From: Erythrocercus mccallii
Taxonomy: Eukaryota; Chordata; Aves; Passeriformes; Dicruridae
Reading direction: 5' to 3'
DNA length: 64,000 bases
Assembly: GCA_013397435.1 (NCBI GenBank)
Contig: VZRG01000373.1
Coordinates: 452,251 to 516,250 of the forward strand
A program made the translations under genes and the position numbers. The notes beneath the pieces were generated by a model that was given only the letters and a program-made list of their open reading frames with translations, had not been told where the DNA came from and searched no databases. Of this stretch, positions 50,401-63,786 are shown one piece after another. Numbering within the stretch: position 1 is the first letter of the stretch; every line of letters begins with the position of its first letter.

Positions 50401-53400
50401 CAACTGGCTGAGACCTACATGGGTTAGTGACACATTTTCCAAATGCTCTAGTATTACCAACACCTTTCTCTTGTGGCAGCCTCCAGAACAACAGGAAAAT
50501 TACTGATCATACTTCATCTAAGTGAAGTCTGGCTGTAAATTAACTCTAAACACAATGGTAAGTGCTTGCTTTGGGTTAATAATTTGTTTAATGGTATCAG
50601 TGCTCTTAGCCCATCTCTAAGGTTTCCCATAATAAAGTAGTTAATAAAGAATGGAGAGGTATCACCACAGAAAACAAACCAATACTGCAAAATTTTGTTT
50701 TTTGAGGCTCTGATGCCTTAAAATCTGGGGGTTTTTTAAATGTTAGAGAACATGTATTTTGATTTTTTTAAAAAAAATTTTATTTTAAAACTATTGAATT
50801 GATTTTGCTCAAGTATAAACAGCAGTGAAACAAGAAAAAAGGCCCCTTGAAATACTTCTAACCTGACAAAATTTCAGCAAGGAAAGATAGGAAGATGACT
50901 AAAAGAAAATAAAATTAACTTTTCCTGGTAATGACCTTAATATAATCAATAAGCTACTGACTTTTAATAAGATATTTCATTTATATGTACTCTTATTGCT
51001 CCCTATAAACTGACTAGAGGCAACTGCACATGAAAAATGAGGTTACACTTTTTGAATGGAGGTTAAGAATATCAACACCTTGCAGTGTTGGAGCAGTTAG
51101 AGTTGAGTTCATGCTTCAATTAAATCAATGGATTATGCTGAAGTATCCTGTGAGGTAGATTTTATTGCTCTCTTTTACACCTGGGGAAACTTGAAGTAGT
51201 GACATGAAATTGCTTACTCAGGGCCAAAGAAATCTGTGGCAAAACTATGATCTGATCTTTGGAAACCCCAGCCTATCAATTTTTCAAAAACTACTTTCTA
51301 GTTAATCTCTTATTTATCATTCTTTCTATAGATGCACTTATGCATATTTCTTTATGTATATATATAAATAGTAAGAAAAAATAAAGTAACATACCTCAAA
51401 TAATTTTGATTCAAAGATCAGTTTAATGTAGTGACATGGTTCAACTACTCTGTATTGCAAAACCGGTCACATATAAATATGAAATTTCATAACTTAATTT
51501 CCCTTTTGTAATTGTTAAGAGGGGGGAAAAAAAGCTCAAAATCCCTTACTGAGCTTCCAATTTGTGGGGAAAATATGCTACTCACTTCATAATAAGAAGT
51601 TAAGATGTCTGAATGTCAAGAATATCAGTGGCCTTAGTGCAGCGATTATGCCATAATGGAAAAACCCAGTAGATACCTGGATCTCCCAGCATCCCTCTAC
51701 TGGAGAGCTCTCAGGCAACCTGCTCCTCTTTCAGGTGCATTTAATATTTGCAGCACCAGCAAATTTGTCTGGGAGGCAAGTCCTCATCTGCCACTCACCA
51801 GGAATAGGCTGTATTAAATTTTTATATTTATTGACATTTCATTACCATAATTGACTGCAGTTGGTTCTCTAGTAGAAGGCACAGGGCTGCCTCCTAAGCA
51901 GGAGAATTGGTCCCTTGAGTAGGATTTGCAATTAAAAACAACGCAGAATGGATTTTTTTTTTAATTGTGTAAATATGATGAGTTGAATTTTCAGCTTTAA
52001 CTAGAGAATAGTAGGTGTGCAGAAGGCTTTTTACAAGAGTGAGCAAAATTATGAGTCAGTGGAAAGATGACCCCCAAAGGTGTCAATCAGTTTATACAAA
52101 AGCAACTGTGCATGAAAAAGCCTCAGTTAATATCTATTCTGAAAAAGTGGTCACATTAAAGACTACACTGTTCTGCCTGCTTGGTCCTTTATGCAGAAAC
52201 TGATACTAAAATGTGTATTAATTCTTTTACCTTCCAATTCATGATTAAAAGCACTTTTAAAAGACAAAGATTAAACCAGCTTGGGTTTTGTGCACAATGC
52301 TTAATTGTATAGTGATGTCTTAGCATTTACTTTATATAGTACATTTTACTTCATATTGTATATTGAGGCAAATATTCTTGCATCCCAATTAATACCACAT
52401 TTCACATTGATTTTGATGTTGAGGATGTTGTCTGGAATTTTTGAAAACAGCAGCTTTGTCAAAGCTTCCACATAACCTAATTTGGAAGTAAAACAATGGG
52501 CTGAAGTTATGGCTGCACAAACAGAAGTGTGAACTACTCCTGTACCCTGGGCTAAATAAATGCTGTGGCTGAAGGCAAAAAATAAAGGGAGCACCTGTGT
52601 TTTTTGTTTTACAAATGGTGTTTCATGATAATTAAAGATTTTTGAAGAAAAATCCCTGCTTTTACTGGACTCAGATAGTAATTTTTCTGGTGGAATCAGG
52701 TGATGGCTTCTGGCATCAATTCTTCTCTATTGTCACAAAACAGTCTAACGTTTAATGGTAGAATTAAGTTCCCTTTTTCTTCTAAAATTAAGGAGTGTTT
52801 GATTTCTAGAGTATGACTAGAAATACTGTGGGGAAATACTGTGTGGAACTGCACCATCCCTTTTAATGCTTCAGCAAGCTTGAAATAGTCTCCAGAATAT
52901 GATTAGAGTGATTTTACTTGTTGATGGCATTGCCAGGTACTGACTTATCCCTGAATGCCATTCCTTTCAGCCAGACAGGAATTGCACAAGTAAGGAATAA
53001 AGCCCCTGCTGTGGCTCTATTCAGTATAATCTAGCAGACTAAGGCAGTTCAAGTTAATAAAACATTGATTTCATATTGGATTTAGTAAATCAGGTTACTG
53101 TGAGTTTGGGGTCCGAAGGCAGAGGCAGTGAGTGCCCAGGTGCAGCAAAGGGAGCACCCTGCTCCTCCTGCTCTACAGGGTGCAAGCCTGGCCAGCACCT
53201 CTGGCTACTGGGGGCTGCTCCCCCAGTGCCCCCTCCTCGGCTACAAACAGCACTGAAAGCCTGGGCTGGCCCACACTGACCTGCCCTGGCTCTCTGAGCC
53301 CTCACCCTGCTCCAGTAGTGCTCAGAGGGTGGATGAGTCTCATCTCAGAAGCATGCATTCAGTATATAGCAAACAAGCTCCTTTACTATTGCAACCTTTC

Positions 53401-56072
53401 CACTGTTTCCTGAGATACAGATTTCAATGGAATCTGCAGTGGTTATTAAACTCATTTTGAACTTTTAATATAATTATTTCATTAAAAGTAGCATTTCTGT
53501 TACATTTCTAAGCAAATAAACATGGAAAACACTTTGAAGAGGCACTTCGATACAAAAATTGAGGGTGTTTCAGAATGGAAAAAACCCACAGATATGCTTG
53601 TATCTGCTGGTTATCAGGTTTGGATATATTAATTAAAATTGTGTTGACTTATGCAGCATAAGATGCTTGTCATTTTAATGTGAGACACAATAATAGAAGA
53701 TAATGAATTAAATTGCCAGTGGCCCTTTCCCATAGGATGATGTTATGGCGCTTGATAATTAGCTATAATATGCAAATATTAACACTCCAAAGTACTGCAG
53801 AGTACAATAGAATCCATGTCTTTATCAAAGTATTATAATGTACTTTTGTGAGTTTTTTTTATATTGGGATGAGATGATATGAAATCACTGCTGAGTTTGC
53901 TATTCAGTAAAGTTCATCAGAAGGCAGAGAATCATTGGAAAAAATTTTGTGAATGTCTGGGTAATATCTCACAAGGCTGTGCTAACACAAACTGCTTCTT
54001 CAGGAGCTGTGAACCAGTAAATTCATTCCCCCTTAAGACTCTCTTCTTTTACACAAATTTCTGCTCTACTGTTTTAAATGCTTTCCCACCAATGGGTAGT
54101 CAAGGCTGGATGTGCTCACCTTGGATTTCATCACTGTCACTCCTCCAACAGGCAGTTGGGACAGACTCGTGGTGTTTTCTTCAAATTGAGTTTCTGAACA
54201 ACTTGTCTTTCATGCTGGGCAAACTTAAAATCAGCTATGGATTGGATTTTACATGAGTTTATGCTGACTAGCATGGGACTGGTTTGGAAGACTAATAGGC
54301 TTGAAGAAATTTTGCCAGACTCCAGGCAAATAACTTTTGTTTTCTTTATGGGAGCCATGTTTACGAAATACAAAAGAAATGTGTTTCCCATGAAGACAAC
54401 AGAGCTAGCGTGTGGGAAATGGAAGAGTTCTGGTGTGCAAGGATTCATGTCAGGTGCTTTGGCCAATCATCAGAGGAAATATTTGGCAACAATGAGTAGA
54501 GTGTAGGTATGAACTAAAGGAGCAGATGAGGCTACAATTCATGTGTTGTGCATTGACTGTTGCAGGAACTGTTGCAGGAGAAACGATAATTCTGTGCAGA
54601 GCTTTAGCATCTACCTTATACGTGCTGGGTCTTGGAAGCTGGCAGTGTATTGCTTGTGTAGAAGATACAAGAGGAAAGTGCTCAGGTGGGAGGAATTAAA
54701 ATTCTATAATTAGAAATGGTCTGTTAAAATTACATGCCACATGGCAAGCCTACAAAACTCAGCATGTGGAGAGCATATTGGCAATGATTTACAATTAACC
54801 ACCACACTGCAAATCACTCCTTAGCTGTTTTCTATTATGAAATTTTGAGAGTTGTAAAATGCATTTGTGCTACTTTATTTCCTTTTGAAATGGTAATTGC
54901 TACTGCTGAGGGGCAGTACTTAGTGCAGAAAATGAAGTGTGCAGCACAGGGAGGAACTTGTTTCTGAGGAACTGCTGAGGAATTGTAATGATCTGAAAAA
55001 GTGCTTTGTTGAAACACATAAACACAAAAGAGCTTCATTTATGAAACCCCAAATAAATAACAAAATAAAATAAAACACGGTCTCTTTTTGTACAAGGGCC
55101 AAAGCTTACTAGTTTGTTGCTGACTGCACTTTTTCCCTGTCAAAGTGGGAACAGTGGATTGACACTGAGTAAAACCCATAAGCCAGTGTCTTGAGGGAAA
55201 TGCAGATATATGGAAATGTGATAGGAGTGCCCTAAAGTAATGGGTTTTGAGCCAGTGTGTTTGAAAATTATCAAGTGTTCTTCTAACTACTAGCCCGTTT
55301 TAGATACCTAGTACAGAACTGACAGTGGTACCGCCCTGGGGACCTGGAGAAAGTTTGGCTTTTGTGTGTGAGGAACAGAGGCTGTGCAGTCTAAGTGGAG
55401 AGAGCAGGTATGTTCTAATTGAGTGATGGTAAGTTCCGCCTTTCAGCTTACACCTTGATGGTGACTGTAAAAAGGACTGTGTTTGTGAGTGGCTTTTATG
55501 GAGGGATATGTTAAGGAAAGCAGGGAGTCAGGCTTCTCAGGTCTTAAATTTGCTAACTTGTGACAATAAGCTTGATCTCTCAGGTAATAAAGTTGGCAAT
55601 CTAGCTTGGGTCCTCAGTTTAAAGTTATTATCTTTGAAAGCCAGATGATTGACTGTAATTTCACTCACAGTGCTTTGTTGGTAGCAGAAATGAAAACATC
55701 TACAGCACTTTTCATCAGAAGTGTCAGAATGCTTTCCACACCTAATCAACTAATTTTTATGAAATGGTGGCGTGGTTTTCCCATCTTTTCTGTGGGAACT
55801 GAAAGGATCAGGACAGTAATCAGAAAGTATGCAGGAATGGTGCACTAGCAAAGACTCGTAATGCCCAGGTCTAGAAGCGTGGCTTCCCAGAATTATTTTA
55901 CAGATTTTACAGAGGATACAGACACAGTCATAATTGTCCTTTCATAAATACATTTGAACAGATGTGGTGTCTAAGAGTGCAACAGTCTGAGTCAATGCTT
56001 CCAAGATGGTCCATCTTGACACTAAAGAAAAGAGACAGTTGTATTGGATCAACTTGTCTAAAAAGGTAATTC

Positions 56073-56107
56073 ACAGGGATGTGCAAAAAGAGCAGGGATG
56101 TGCAAAA
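56073..56107. repeat. Short tandem repeat, 20-bp period
   Basis: CAGGGATGTGCAAAA occurs at 56073-56087 and again at 56093-56107. Confidence 0.85.
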
Positions 56108-56269
56108 GCAATGCACAGCAGCTGAAGCCAGGAATGGCTCAGGATGAGTAATGTAGAAATACCATCCATGTCCATGTCCACTGCCATGGAATGATAATGT
56201 TAAAAAAGGGTTCAGCTGTAGCTGAAACTTGCAAGGGATGTAGAATTGCTAGTCTGGGATAAACCAGGA

Positions 56270-56665
56270 AAATGTGGGACTGCAGCTGGATTCAGATGGT
56301 GATTTTGTGGCAGCAAGCACAGACCAGGCTGAGGCTCTCAGTGCCACCTTCGCCTCAGTCTTTCCTAATAAGATCTCCTGGGCTCTGTGCATTGCATCAG
56401 GGCTCAAGGAAAAGGAGAGTGATGAGCACTGGGTGTAAATTGGAAAAAAAAAAAGAGTTCATAGGAGAACTAATGAAAAACTTTCTCCCTGTGGAGATTG
56501 TCAGGCAGTTGTACTGGCTGTACACAGATGTTTTGTAGTTTGCATCCCTGGATGTTTTCAAAGCCCAACTGGACAAAGCCCTGAGAAACCTGGTTTGAGC
56601 AGGGGGTTGGACTGGTGACTCCTTAAAATTCCTTCCAGCCTGGATTATCCTGTGATTTGAAGATT
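56270..56665 (+). mobile_element. CR1 LINE fragment, internally deleted
   Basis: Two separated parts of a CR1 retrotransposon lie in the same orientation. The first, about 56280-56425, keeps a short open frame containing EALSATFASVFPNKIS. It resembles the segment between the CR1 endonuclease and reverse-transcriptase domains, where related copies read 'LNAFFASVF'. The second, about 56540-56660, is the CR1 3' end: CATCCCTGGATGTTTTCAAAG, then AACCTGGTTTGAGCAGGGG, GGTTGGACTGGTGACTCC and TTCCTTCCAGCC. A run of 11 A's near 56445-56456 lies between them. Most of the reverse transcriptase is missing and the copy is dead. It is inserted in the orientation opposite to NR5A2. Confidence 0.8.
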
Positions 56666-58036
56666 TGTAGCTCTGGCAATTCTAGATATTTTAAAACTTC
56701 TGCTTAGCTTACCCAGCCTTGTCCATCTAAATAGAAGACTTTCTTCAAGGAATGATTTTTACCCATGAAAATCATTTAAAAAGATGCTGGTTTAAACTAA
56801 ATGCTTTTGATGCAGAAATTGCATACAAGCCATGCAGTGGCACTGCTGCAACACCTCGACTACGAGCAGCCTTTGTGTGAATGTGCCATGCACAGCCCAG
56901 CAGGGGCAGGCACCCGCTCCTGGAAGCAATCTGGCTTTTCACCGAGGAACCAGTGGGGCCAGTGCTGAGTGAAACTGGGACAAAACAGGGGTTTTATGGG
57001 CAGATTTCAGAAACAGCAGCCAGAGACTCTGTAAATCATGTCTAGTGTCTCCCTGTTTCTCAGAGAGAATCTGTGATATATCCATGGGAGTGTGTTCTGC
57101 AGTTGTTAGGAATTGTGAAATGGAAAAAAGGACTGGCTGTGGAGTTCTTGTTGCTGTTGTAGTGATATTGCTCCTGCTCTCAGCCTAAGTGCAAAGATGC
57201 AAGTAAAGAAGGTGATGGGAGACTCTGGGGGTGCTTGCACCAACTTCAAAATGACAAATTTTGGCACAGGAAAGGGAAATTGGATTTAAAGAAGGTTGTA
57301 TTAAAACTAATTTACAAACATAGGCAAAAATGAATGCAGTCATTCCAATATAGCCAGGTTTTAACCTAGTTGGAGACTGCCTGGAAATGCACAGCTTCCC
57401 AGTCCAGCTGCTGATTTGCAAGCAGTACATTTAATAAGCATCCTGCTACCTGTTATCCAACAGTGAAGAAACGTTCTGCTTTGCCTTGAGATCATGTACA
57501 GCTGGGGTTTTTATTTTCAAGAAAAGATAAAAGTGGCTAATGAGGTAAAAATTATTACTGTGGGAAAATGGGGACAATGGCTAGAATTTAAGGATAGTTA
57601 GATGCCTCTAATGATTTCAGTGGGACTTAGGCACTCGTACCTTTAAAACAGTGCTAATCACATAACAAAGGAGACACTAATTTAGCTGTTCTCTGAGGAA
57701 CAGAAACCTGTCAATATACTTAGAGCTTTATAAACAAGCATCCTGTGTGTTAAATGAAATAATTTCCAGTAAAATTGTCTGTCATGCAGAGCGTGAAATG
57801 GAAAGGGAATCAGTCATTTTCTCAATGGCACCAATATAAATCAAGAATAATGCAACTAAACTAACTTTTGCTAATATAATTAGGGAGTACAATAATATCT
57901 AAGATAGGTTAGTGACTTCCCATGAAGTGCAGGAGTCAGTTCAATAGCTAGAACCTGAGTTTTCCCAATTCCTTTCTTGAACAAGTCATTCATTTCTCCC
58001 TTCTACTGTAGACCTCTTAATCATAAATGCAAACAG

Positions 58037-58061
58037 AAGAATCAGAATACTTCTGATTCTT
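58037..58061. repeat. Inverted repeat, 11-bp perfect arms and 3-nt loop
   Basis: AAGAATCAGAA (58037-58047) and TTCTGATTCTT (58051-58061) are exact reverse complements around TAC. In transcript they could form a short hairpin, but the 11-bp stem is too short for a typical pre-miRNA. Confidence 0.85.
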
Positions 58062-58303
58062 AAAAACATTTGTTTTTAGTGTTAAGAAATGGCTGTAGCT
58101 TTAAAATTGTAGCTAAAGCTGTAAGCAGATACCACAACATGCAGACACAAATGGTGTAGCACAGGAAAAGGAGCTCTTTCCCGTGTGTGTATAAATTGAG
58201 GCAGTTCAGTTTGCAGCTACTTAAATACCACAGAGCCATCATTTGTTTTCACTTCAAGTCAGAAATATAACGTACAGGCACACTTTGCTTTTCTTTGATA
58301 CTC

Positions 58304-58319
58304 TTTTTTTTTTTTTTTT
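58304..58319. repeat. Poly-T run (16 T)
   Basis: Homopolymer tract, poly-A in the NR5A2 transcript sense. No adjoining retroposon body was recognised. Confidence 0.9.
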
Positions 58320-59095
58320 CTGTTAAAAGCAGAATAACAATCTTAGGAATAAGGTTCTTGTTTTACTGTCAAGATTATTGTGCTTTGGAAAGCATAGTGG
58401 AGACAAAACTTTCTATTTCTTTTGTGTTTTCTCACAGTTTTCCTAATATTTACTACATTATAGCTCTTGCATTTTGGGAGATCCTTGTATCTGACACATG
58501 AAGAAAATTACCCCTGGATAGCTGTACAGAAACTGCAGTGTGCATACCCTGAGACAGTTTCTGAGACAGTACCTGCTTTTATAGCCTATGGACAGAATAT
58601 TTTTCCTGCAATTAGATGTCTCAGCTGCCCAGTTTCTCACACGTGTGCATACGTCTCTAAAAGCAAGGTATTTCTGAGGTAGTAGGCAGCAGGTTCTCTA
58701 GATTTCTGACGTAGCCAGTGCTTCTTTTCAATAAATCACAATTCTGAAGGGAAAAAAAGCTATACTTGCTTAAACCTAAGGCATTAGGTTTGGGAGTGTT
58801 GTTGTCAAAAACCATTTTAGCCCCAAGGAAATAGTACTTCTTGAGAAAGGCTTCTCATCTGCTATTTTTCAATTACTGAAGTATTTGAAAAGCAAAATGT
58901 TTATGATTATATCTGCTTTTTTAGATTTATCTGTAATCAGCAGGTTAGAAACAGAGTGCACAAGTGATTTTACCTACAGTACTTGAGGAGGATCTCTGAG
59001 AACACAGGAGTGCTTCTGACCTAGTTAAATTCCTGGTATTTTGAAAATTATTATAAAAACAAGCCATGACTATTTCTGTCAGACCACATACTCAC

Positions 59096-59215
59096 TTGTT
59101 GCCCAGTAACCAGGAGGATGGAGCCTTCTTTCCCGTGTACCACTTGCCGGTAAATGTGATCTAGAATTAACAGTTCACTCCAGCAGTTCTGAAGCAACTT
59201 CATTTGGTCATCAAC
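59096..59215 (-). CDS. NR5A2: NR5A2 (LRH-1) coding exon, ligand-binding domain, third from last
   Basis: This is an internal coding exon of the orphan nuclear receptor LRH-1, a monomeric transcription factor that controls bile-acid, cholesterol, pancreatic and steroidogenic genes. The 120-bp exon begins after a pyrimidine-rich acceptor ending in TATAG and stops before GTGAGT. It is phase 0 at both ends and encodes exactly 40 residues, from VDDQMKLLQNCW to LLVTGQQ. Aligned to human LRH-1 it covers residues 371-410. Asp389, His390 and Arg393, which line the human ligand pocket, are all present. I recall one difference from human: Leu for Phe in GSI(F/L)LVTG, residue 404. The next exon is 10.0 kb away at 48950-49097. 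SF-1 (NR5A1) is the main alternative, but the LRH-1-specific wording of all three exons excludes it. The identity call rests on family knowledge; the splice sites are read directly. Confidence 0.97.
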
Positions 59216-62200
59216 CTATAAAGGAAACACAAACCTTGGTGACATCACTGTGGGAGTAAGTCTGACATCACACTAGGGAAGTAGTCCTCCTTCACACAGC
59301 TGCCTGACATCAGGAGAACAGAGATGCTGTCTAGAATTATTCATACCCAAAATTGCTGTTTGCAGTTGAATAAACAGAACACTGCTGTGGTCTTTATCTG
59401 TAAAATGTATAGACTATTTACTGCTGATTAGATTCTTGGAAAGCAGAATTATGGCATTGTTATGCAAAGTAGTAATACTTGTATATTTATGGCAATGGGA
59501 TTTTATTTTTACCCAAAACAAGAAGAGCAGGAAATAATGTTGATGTAAACTTTCTCCTATTCCCCATCTTGGAACCTTAGCTTCTAGAAATAATAAGGAA
59601 TCTGCAGATTCACAAGTGTTATTGCTTCAACAGGCCCAAGTCAGAGACACGTCCCTTGCAAATTAAAAAGTGAAGAGAGGTCGAAAAACTCTAAAAATGG
59701 CTGTGGTGCCAGGAATGAACAGAAGCGGAGCAGCTTTGGGTGTCACTGATAGGGCAAGAAAGGGCAATGCATAAGTCAGAGGTGAGGAGTGAGACACATC
59801 CCTGAGTGGATCTGGGAACAGAAGGAACCTACTGGGCACCCAGCACATGGAACCTACATTAATATTTCCTGAAGTTATGTGGGATCTATGTCTTAGAGGA
59901 CAATGAAATTTATCCCTAAACTGACTCTAAATACAACTGGATTGCATTCAGTCTTCTTCACTTAAAGACTGAAAAATAATTAGGATTTCCATGGAAATGG
60001 GAGAAAAAAGATCACAAATTAGTGGAAGGTAGACTATGAAATTAAGTCATGGTAAGCATCAATATCCTCTGAACCTATTCTTACTGAGCTTCCTGATTTC
60101 TTTTTAAAATCAAAGTCTTTGACTTTAAATGAGTGCCCTGAAAGAGCTGAGAGGTGCATACATTAGCCTTGCTACAACTCAGAGTGGTAATAGCACCTAT
60201 GTAGTTCAAAGGATCCTAAGAACCTGCATAGACAGTAATTGCTGAACAGATTAAAAATGCTATAAATGCTATAAATCCAGTTTCAGTTGCTTTAATACTA
60301 GATTTTATCAAACACAGAAAACCACAGTACAAGGAGTAATCCTGCATGTGCTGAATTAAATAACACAGTAGATGTTTTCAAGTTTTATCAAATATGATCT
60401 AATGAATTTTAGAACTTTATTCTTTCAGGCTTGTTTTCTAGTTGTGTAGTAGAAAAGGAAGGAACATTTCTTACTAATAGATTTTTGTAATGTCACCTGT
60501 GAAAGTTACCTACTATTGTCTCCCTCTTTCCAGTTCCTAGCCACATAGCTCAGACTTTAACATCTGAAACACTGAAATCTTTGTTTCTTCCGTTTGTCTT
60601 AACTTCCCTTCACCTCTCAAAAGCATAAGAAGCTGTGTGCAGCCTTTCATGTTTTCCCACACAGATACAGAGCAAGGCTGATTTGGTATTAAAAATCTCT
60701 TCCTCTGCCCACAACATGTATCTGACTACAAAACTATTTCAACCATGTGATTTGTTGGCTTAAGAGAGGACAGTAAATCACCACATTGATACACTTGGGC
60801 CAGGTTTAAATTAATTATTTGAAAAAGATATTTGAAATATATAGATTCTGTTACTCTCGCTTTTTATGTTAAACTGTTCTTTGATCATTTTCTCCTCTGG
60901 AAAAAAAGTGGTTGAAAAAAATCACAAAAATCAGACATCATGCTAACATGATAATGTAATCCAAATTACCATTTCACACAAAGCTATCACAGCTTACATC
61001 TGACGAAAATAAATTTTGAGAGAGTTTAAACCTTCAGCATCCATGTCGTAACATCTAATACATGAATAAGAGGTCAAGCACTTGACTGTACTATAAATAT
61101 CTGTATAGTTCCAGTGTAAGCCAGGTGTCTCAGCCACAGGCTTTTGAAAATAAGCCACACTTTACAGGTCTGGCTTTCTGAAGATCCCAACAGCAGCTAG
61201 TCCACAATTAAAGCTTACCTCCCAAGCTTTATCCTATCATTATCTAGCCAGTGCTGTGAGAACAGTGTGAGATGGCAAAATCACAAAAAATTGTTTTGTA
61301 CATAGCCTGTTCCTGCTGTTTTACAAGACTCACAAAACTAGCACAGCAAACATCTGCTAGTTCACAAAATCTACTCCTCTGTATTCACTGTAATTTAACC
61401 AGTGAGAGCCCATAAAATGGATAGCATAACCAGCTCTGTACACATCCCAAACACCCTGTTGCCTGCAGGAGACTATTAGATCCAGCTGCTTTTGCCATTT
61501 TAAGAAAGATAGTGGGGCAGCAAATGGCTCCCAGTTTGCACGACGAAGAAAGAAACATGTCTTTAATGAGGATTGTGTATTACTAAAAGGTAGGACAAAT
61601 GACCAGTTCCAGCCACTTCTGAAAGATATGTAGATGGGAAAAAGCATTTAGTTCACATTGAACAAAACCAGTAATGCACCACTTCTTATATCAGAAGGAG
61701 CTGGCAAAGTTTATGACGTGTGTAAGTGCAGCCAGAACACAAACACCTTTGTGTTTCCATGGCACATTGATAAATGAGTTGCAGAAGCATGTTATCTGTC
61801 AAAATGAGAAAATCAGCCTTTGACCAAAATAATTATGTGCCTTAAACTGATCCTGAAGGCAAAGAGACTTAAGTTGCGTTTGAAGAGGAAGGTCCTCCAC
61901 AGGAAAATCCTCTTGTGGACTTCAGTCTTCTGAGTCCAAAGCTGGAGAAGGCTGCTCTGCCATTAGCAATGTAAGCAGGAGAAAAGGTAAGATTCTCTCA
62001 CTAAGTCCAGTCTGGGGCTAGACATAATCAACAACATTTTCAATTGTGATATACAATGAATTAAAAGCTCACAAGCTTTTACTGCTGGCTAAATTTTGAG
62101 GGGTTTTTTTAGTTTGTGCAGATCTTTAAGAGTATTATCAATGTTTTAACACCAACAAGAAAAAAGCTCCTGTTGTCCTAACTACTATGAATGCTTATAA

Positions 62201-63366
62201 ATAAAAGGTAAGCACCATGTGGCAAACACCTGCCTGCTGCAAGAACATTCCCCAAATCTGCAGCTGCTCCTGTCATAACAGAACTCTGACATGAAGATAA
62301 TGTAACCTGGGTCTCACCTAAGCAAGCTGTCAAATGAGATGCCCATTTGACAGCTTTCGAGCCTCAAGCATAAGTGTGAGTGAATGCTGTACCCAGATGG
62401 TTAAATTTAGTCCCTCTCTGGCCAGTGGCATTCAGATGAAGACACACCACTGGGGACAGCATAACTGGAAATTGTTGCTGAAGAAATGGCTTTTAAAGAA
62501 AGATGTCGAAGAAGGTAATGAAAGGTCTGTGAGTTGAAAGAAGTGGGAGATCATTTCCAGCGGGCAGGGTGGCATGAAAGAGGAATAATGTTATAAGTAT
62601 GAAATGAGTAAAACATCACACATGTAAAACTGGTCTTAAGTGACAAGAGAAGCAAAGGGAGTGCTTAGGAGGCTGCTTTACAGGAAGGGAGAAGGTGATG
62701 GGAGAAGACAAAGGGAGCTGGGTAAAACCTTGAAGGAGAGGAGGATGAGATACAGACTTAAAGGGTTTGTGTGACTGCAAGTGATGCTGCTGGGACAAAG
62801 AAGGAACAAGTACTGTTTGTTAGAGAAGCAGAGAATGGTGGCTGACAACAGTACAGGTGTGGTATTGTTCACTGCACAGTGAACTTGAGTCTGTCAAGTG
62901 TCTGAATACAGGTTTGCACCCAGAATTCTCTGGTGGCGTGTCTGATTTCCTACACTGCCAGCTGCAATTATAAGGTGATTTTGAAGAATTTTTTTCTGAG
63001 TTTCCCACTAACAAGGATTGGAAAACAGGCATGCATGAGAATACATTTAGATGCATCTATTAGTTTGCATAATTTATCCTGCCAATATAATGCAAGCCAC
63101 ATAGAGTATTTCCAGAAGTGGAGGAAATGGATTCTCAGTTTGAAGAGGAAAGGTCTAACCCTGAGCACTGTGGTGACACACTGTCTCTTGGCAGAAGAAA
63201 AAGGTAGGAATGGGAGTGTCACATCTGCCTGCTAAATCCTGGCCTCCCTTCAGCTGGGCCCTGAGCTTTTGATATGGGATTCAGTGGAAGTTTGTAAGTC
63301 TCGCTGAGGCTTCTGTTGACGCTGAAATACACAATCACACCTTATCAATTATAGTTAAAGGGAGGA

Positions 63367-63424
63367 CTTATCTCAGAAATGCTGGTTACTCATCTGAGGG
63401 CTTATCTCAGAAATGCTGGTTACT
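63367..63424. repeat. 34-bp tandem duplication
   Basis: The unit at 63367-63400 (starting CTTATCTCAGAAATGC) is followed at once by an identical second copy of its first 24 bases (63401-63424). The zero divergence implies a recent event or an assembly artefact. Confidence 0.9.
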
Positions 63425-63777
63425 TACTTTTTCATCTGAAAAACTATTTGTGCTGATGTTACAGATGAGGAAGGTTAGTGTGACACAAGAGTAGTATTGT
63501 TTTAGAGTTTATGCTTCCCACAGCACGGAACGTTAATCATTATAAACTTTTGTTTTTTCTGAAGAACAACAATGAAATTGCCAAACAGTAAAATTAAGAA
63601 TAATGTGTATGCTTTGCTGAAATTCAGCTTAATCTTATCAAAACCACACTGCGTCTTTCTTTTAGGAAAGTGTTTCACAATATTTCGCACTGTAACCAAC
63701 AACTGCAGATTTATTCCAATTTTTCTTCTGAAGAGGTATTTTCAGCCTGACACTTGATGAATTACCTGTTAAAAATT

Positions 63778-63786
63778 TCAAGGTCA
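63778..63786 (+). promoter_or_regulatory. LRH-1/SF-1/ERR-type response element
   Basis: TCAAGGTCA is a perfect match to the extended half-site bound by NR5A and ERR receptors. It lies in an NR5A2 intron. A site of this quality is expected about twice by chance in a window this size, so function is unproven. A similar site (CCAAGGTCA on the minus strand) is at 12335-12343. Confidence 0.2.

Larger units (their letters stand above)
49098..59095 (-). other. NR5A2: NR5A2 intron between the two internal ligand-binding-domain exons (9,998 bp)
   Basis: Donor CAA|GTGAGT at 59095 and acceptor TTTTACAG| at 49098 on the minus strand. It contains a GC-rich stretch (about 49680-50400), a smaller GC-rich stretch (about 53090-53310), a rearranged CR1 fragment (about 56270-56665), a 20-bp-period short tandem repeat (56073-56107), an 11-bp-arm inverted repeat (58037-58061) and a T-run (58304-58319). 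No further exons were recognised. Confidence 0.9.

Noticed and set aside
53076..53413. GC-rich open frames on both strands, considered as a possible alternative exon
   Set aside because: No convincing flanking splice sites in a consistent frame, and no similarity to NR5A2 isoforms I know.
58037..58061. Hairpin considered as a microRNA precursor
   Set aside because: The 11-bp stem with a 3-nt loop is far too short for Drosha/Dicer processing.
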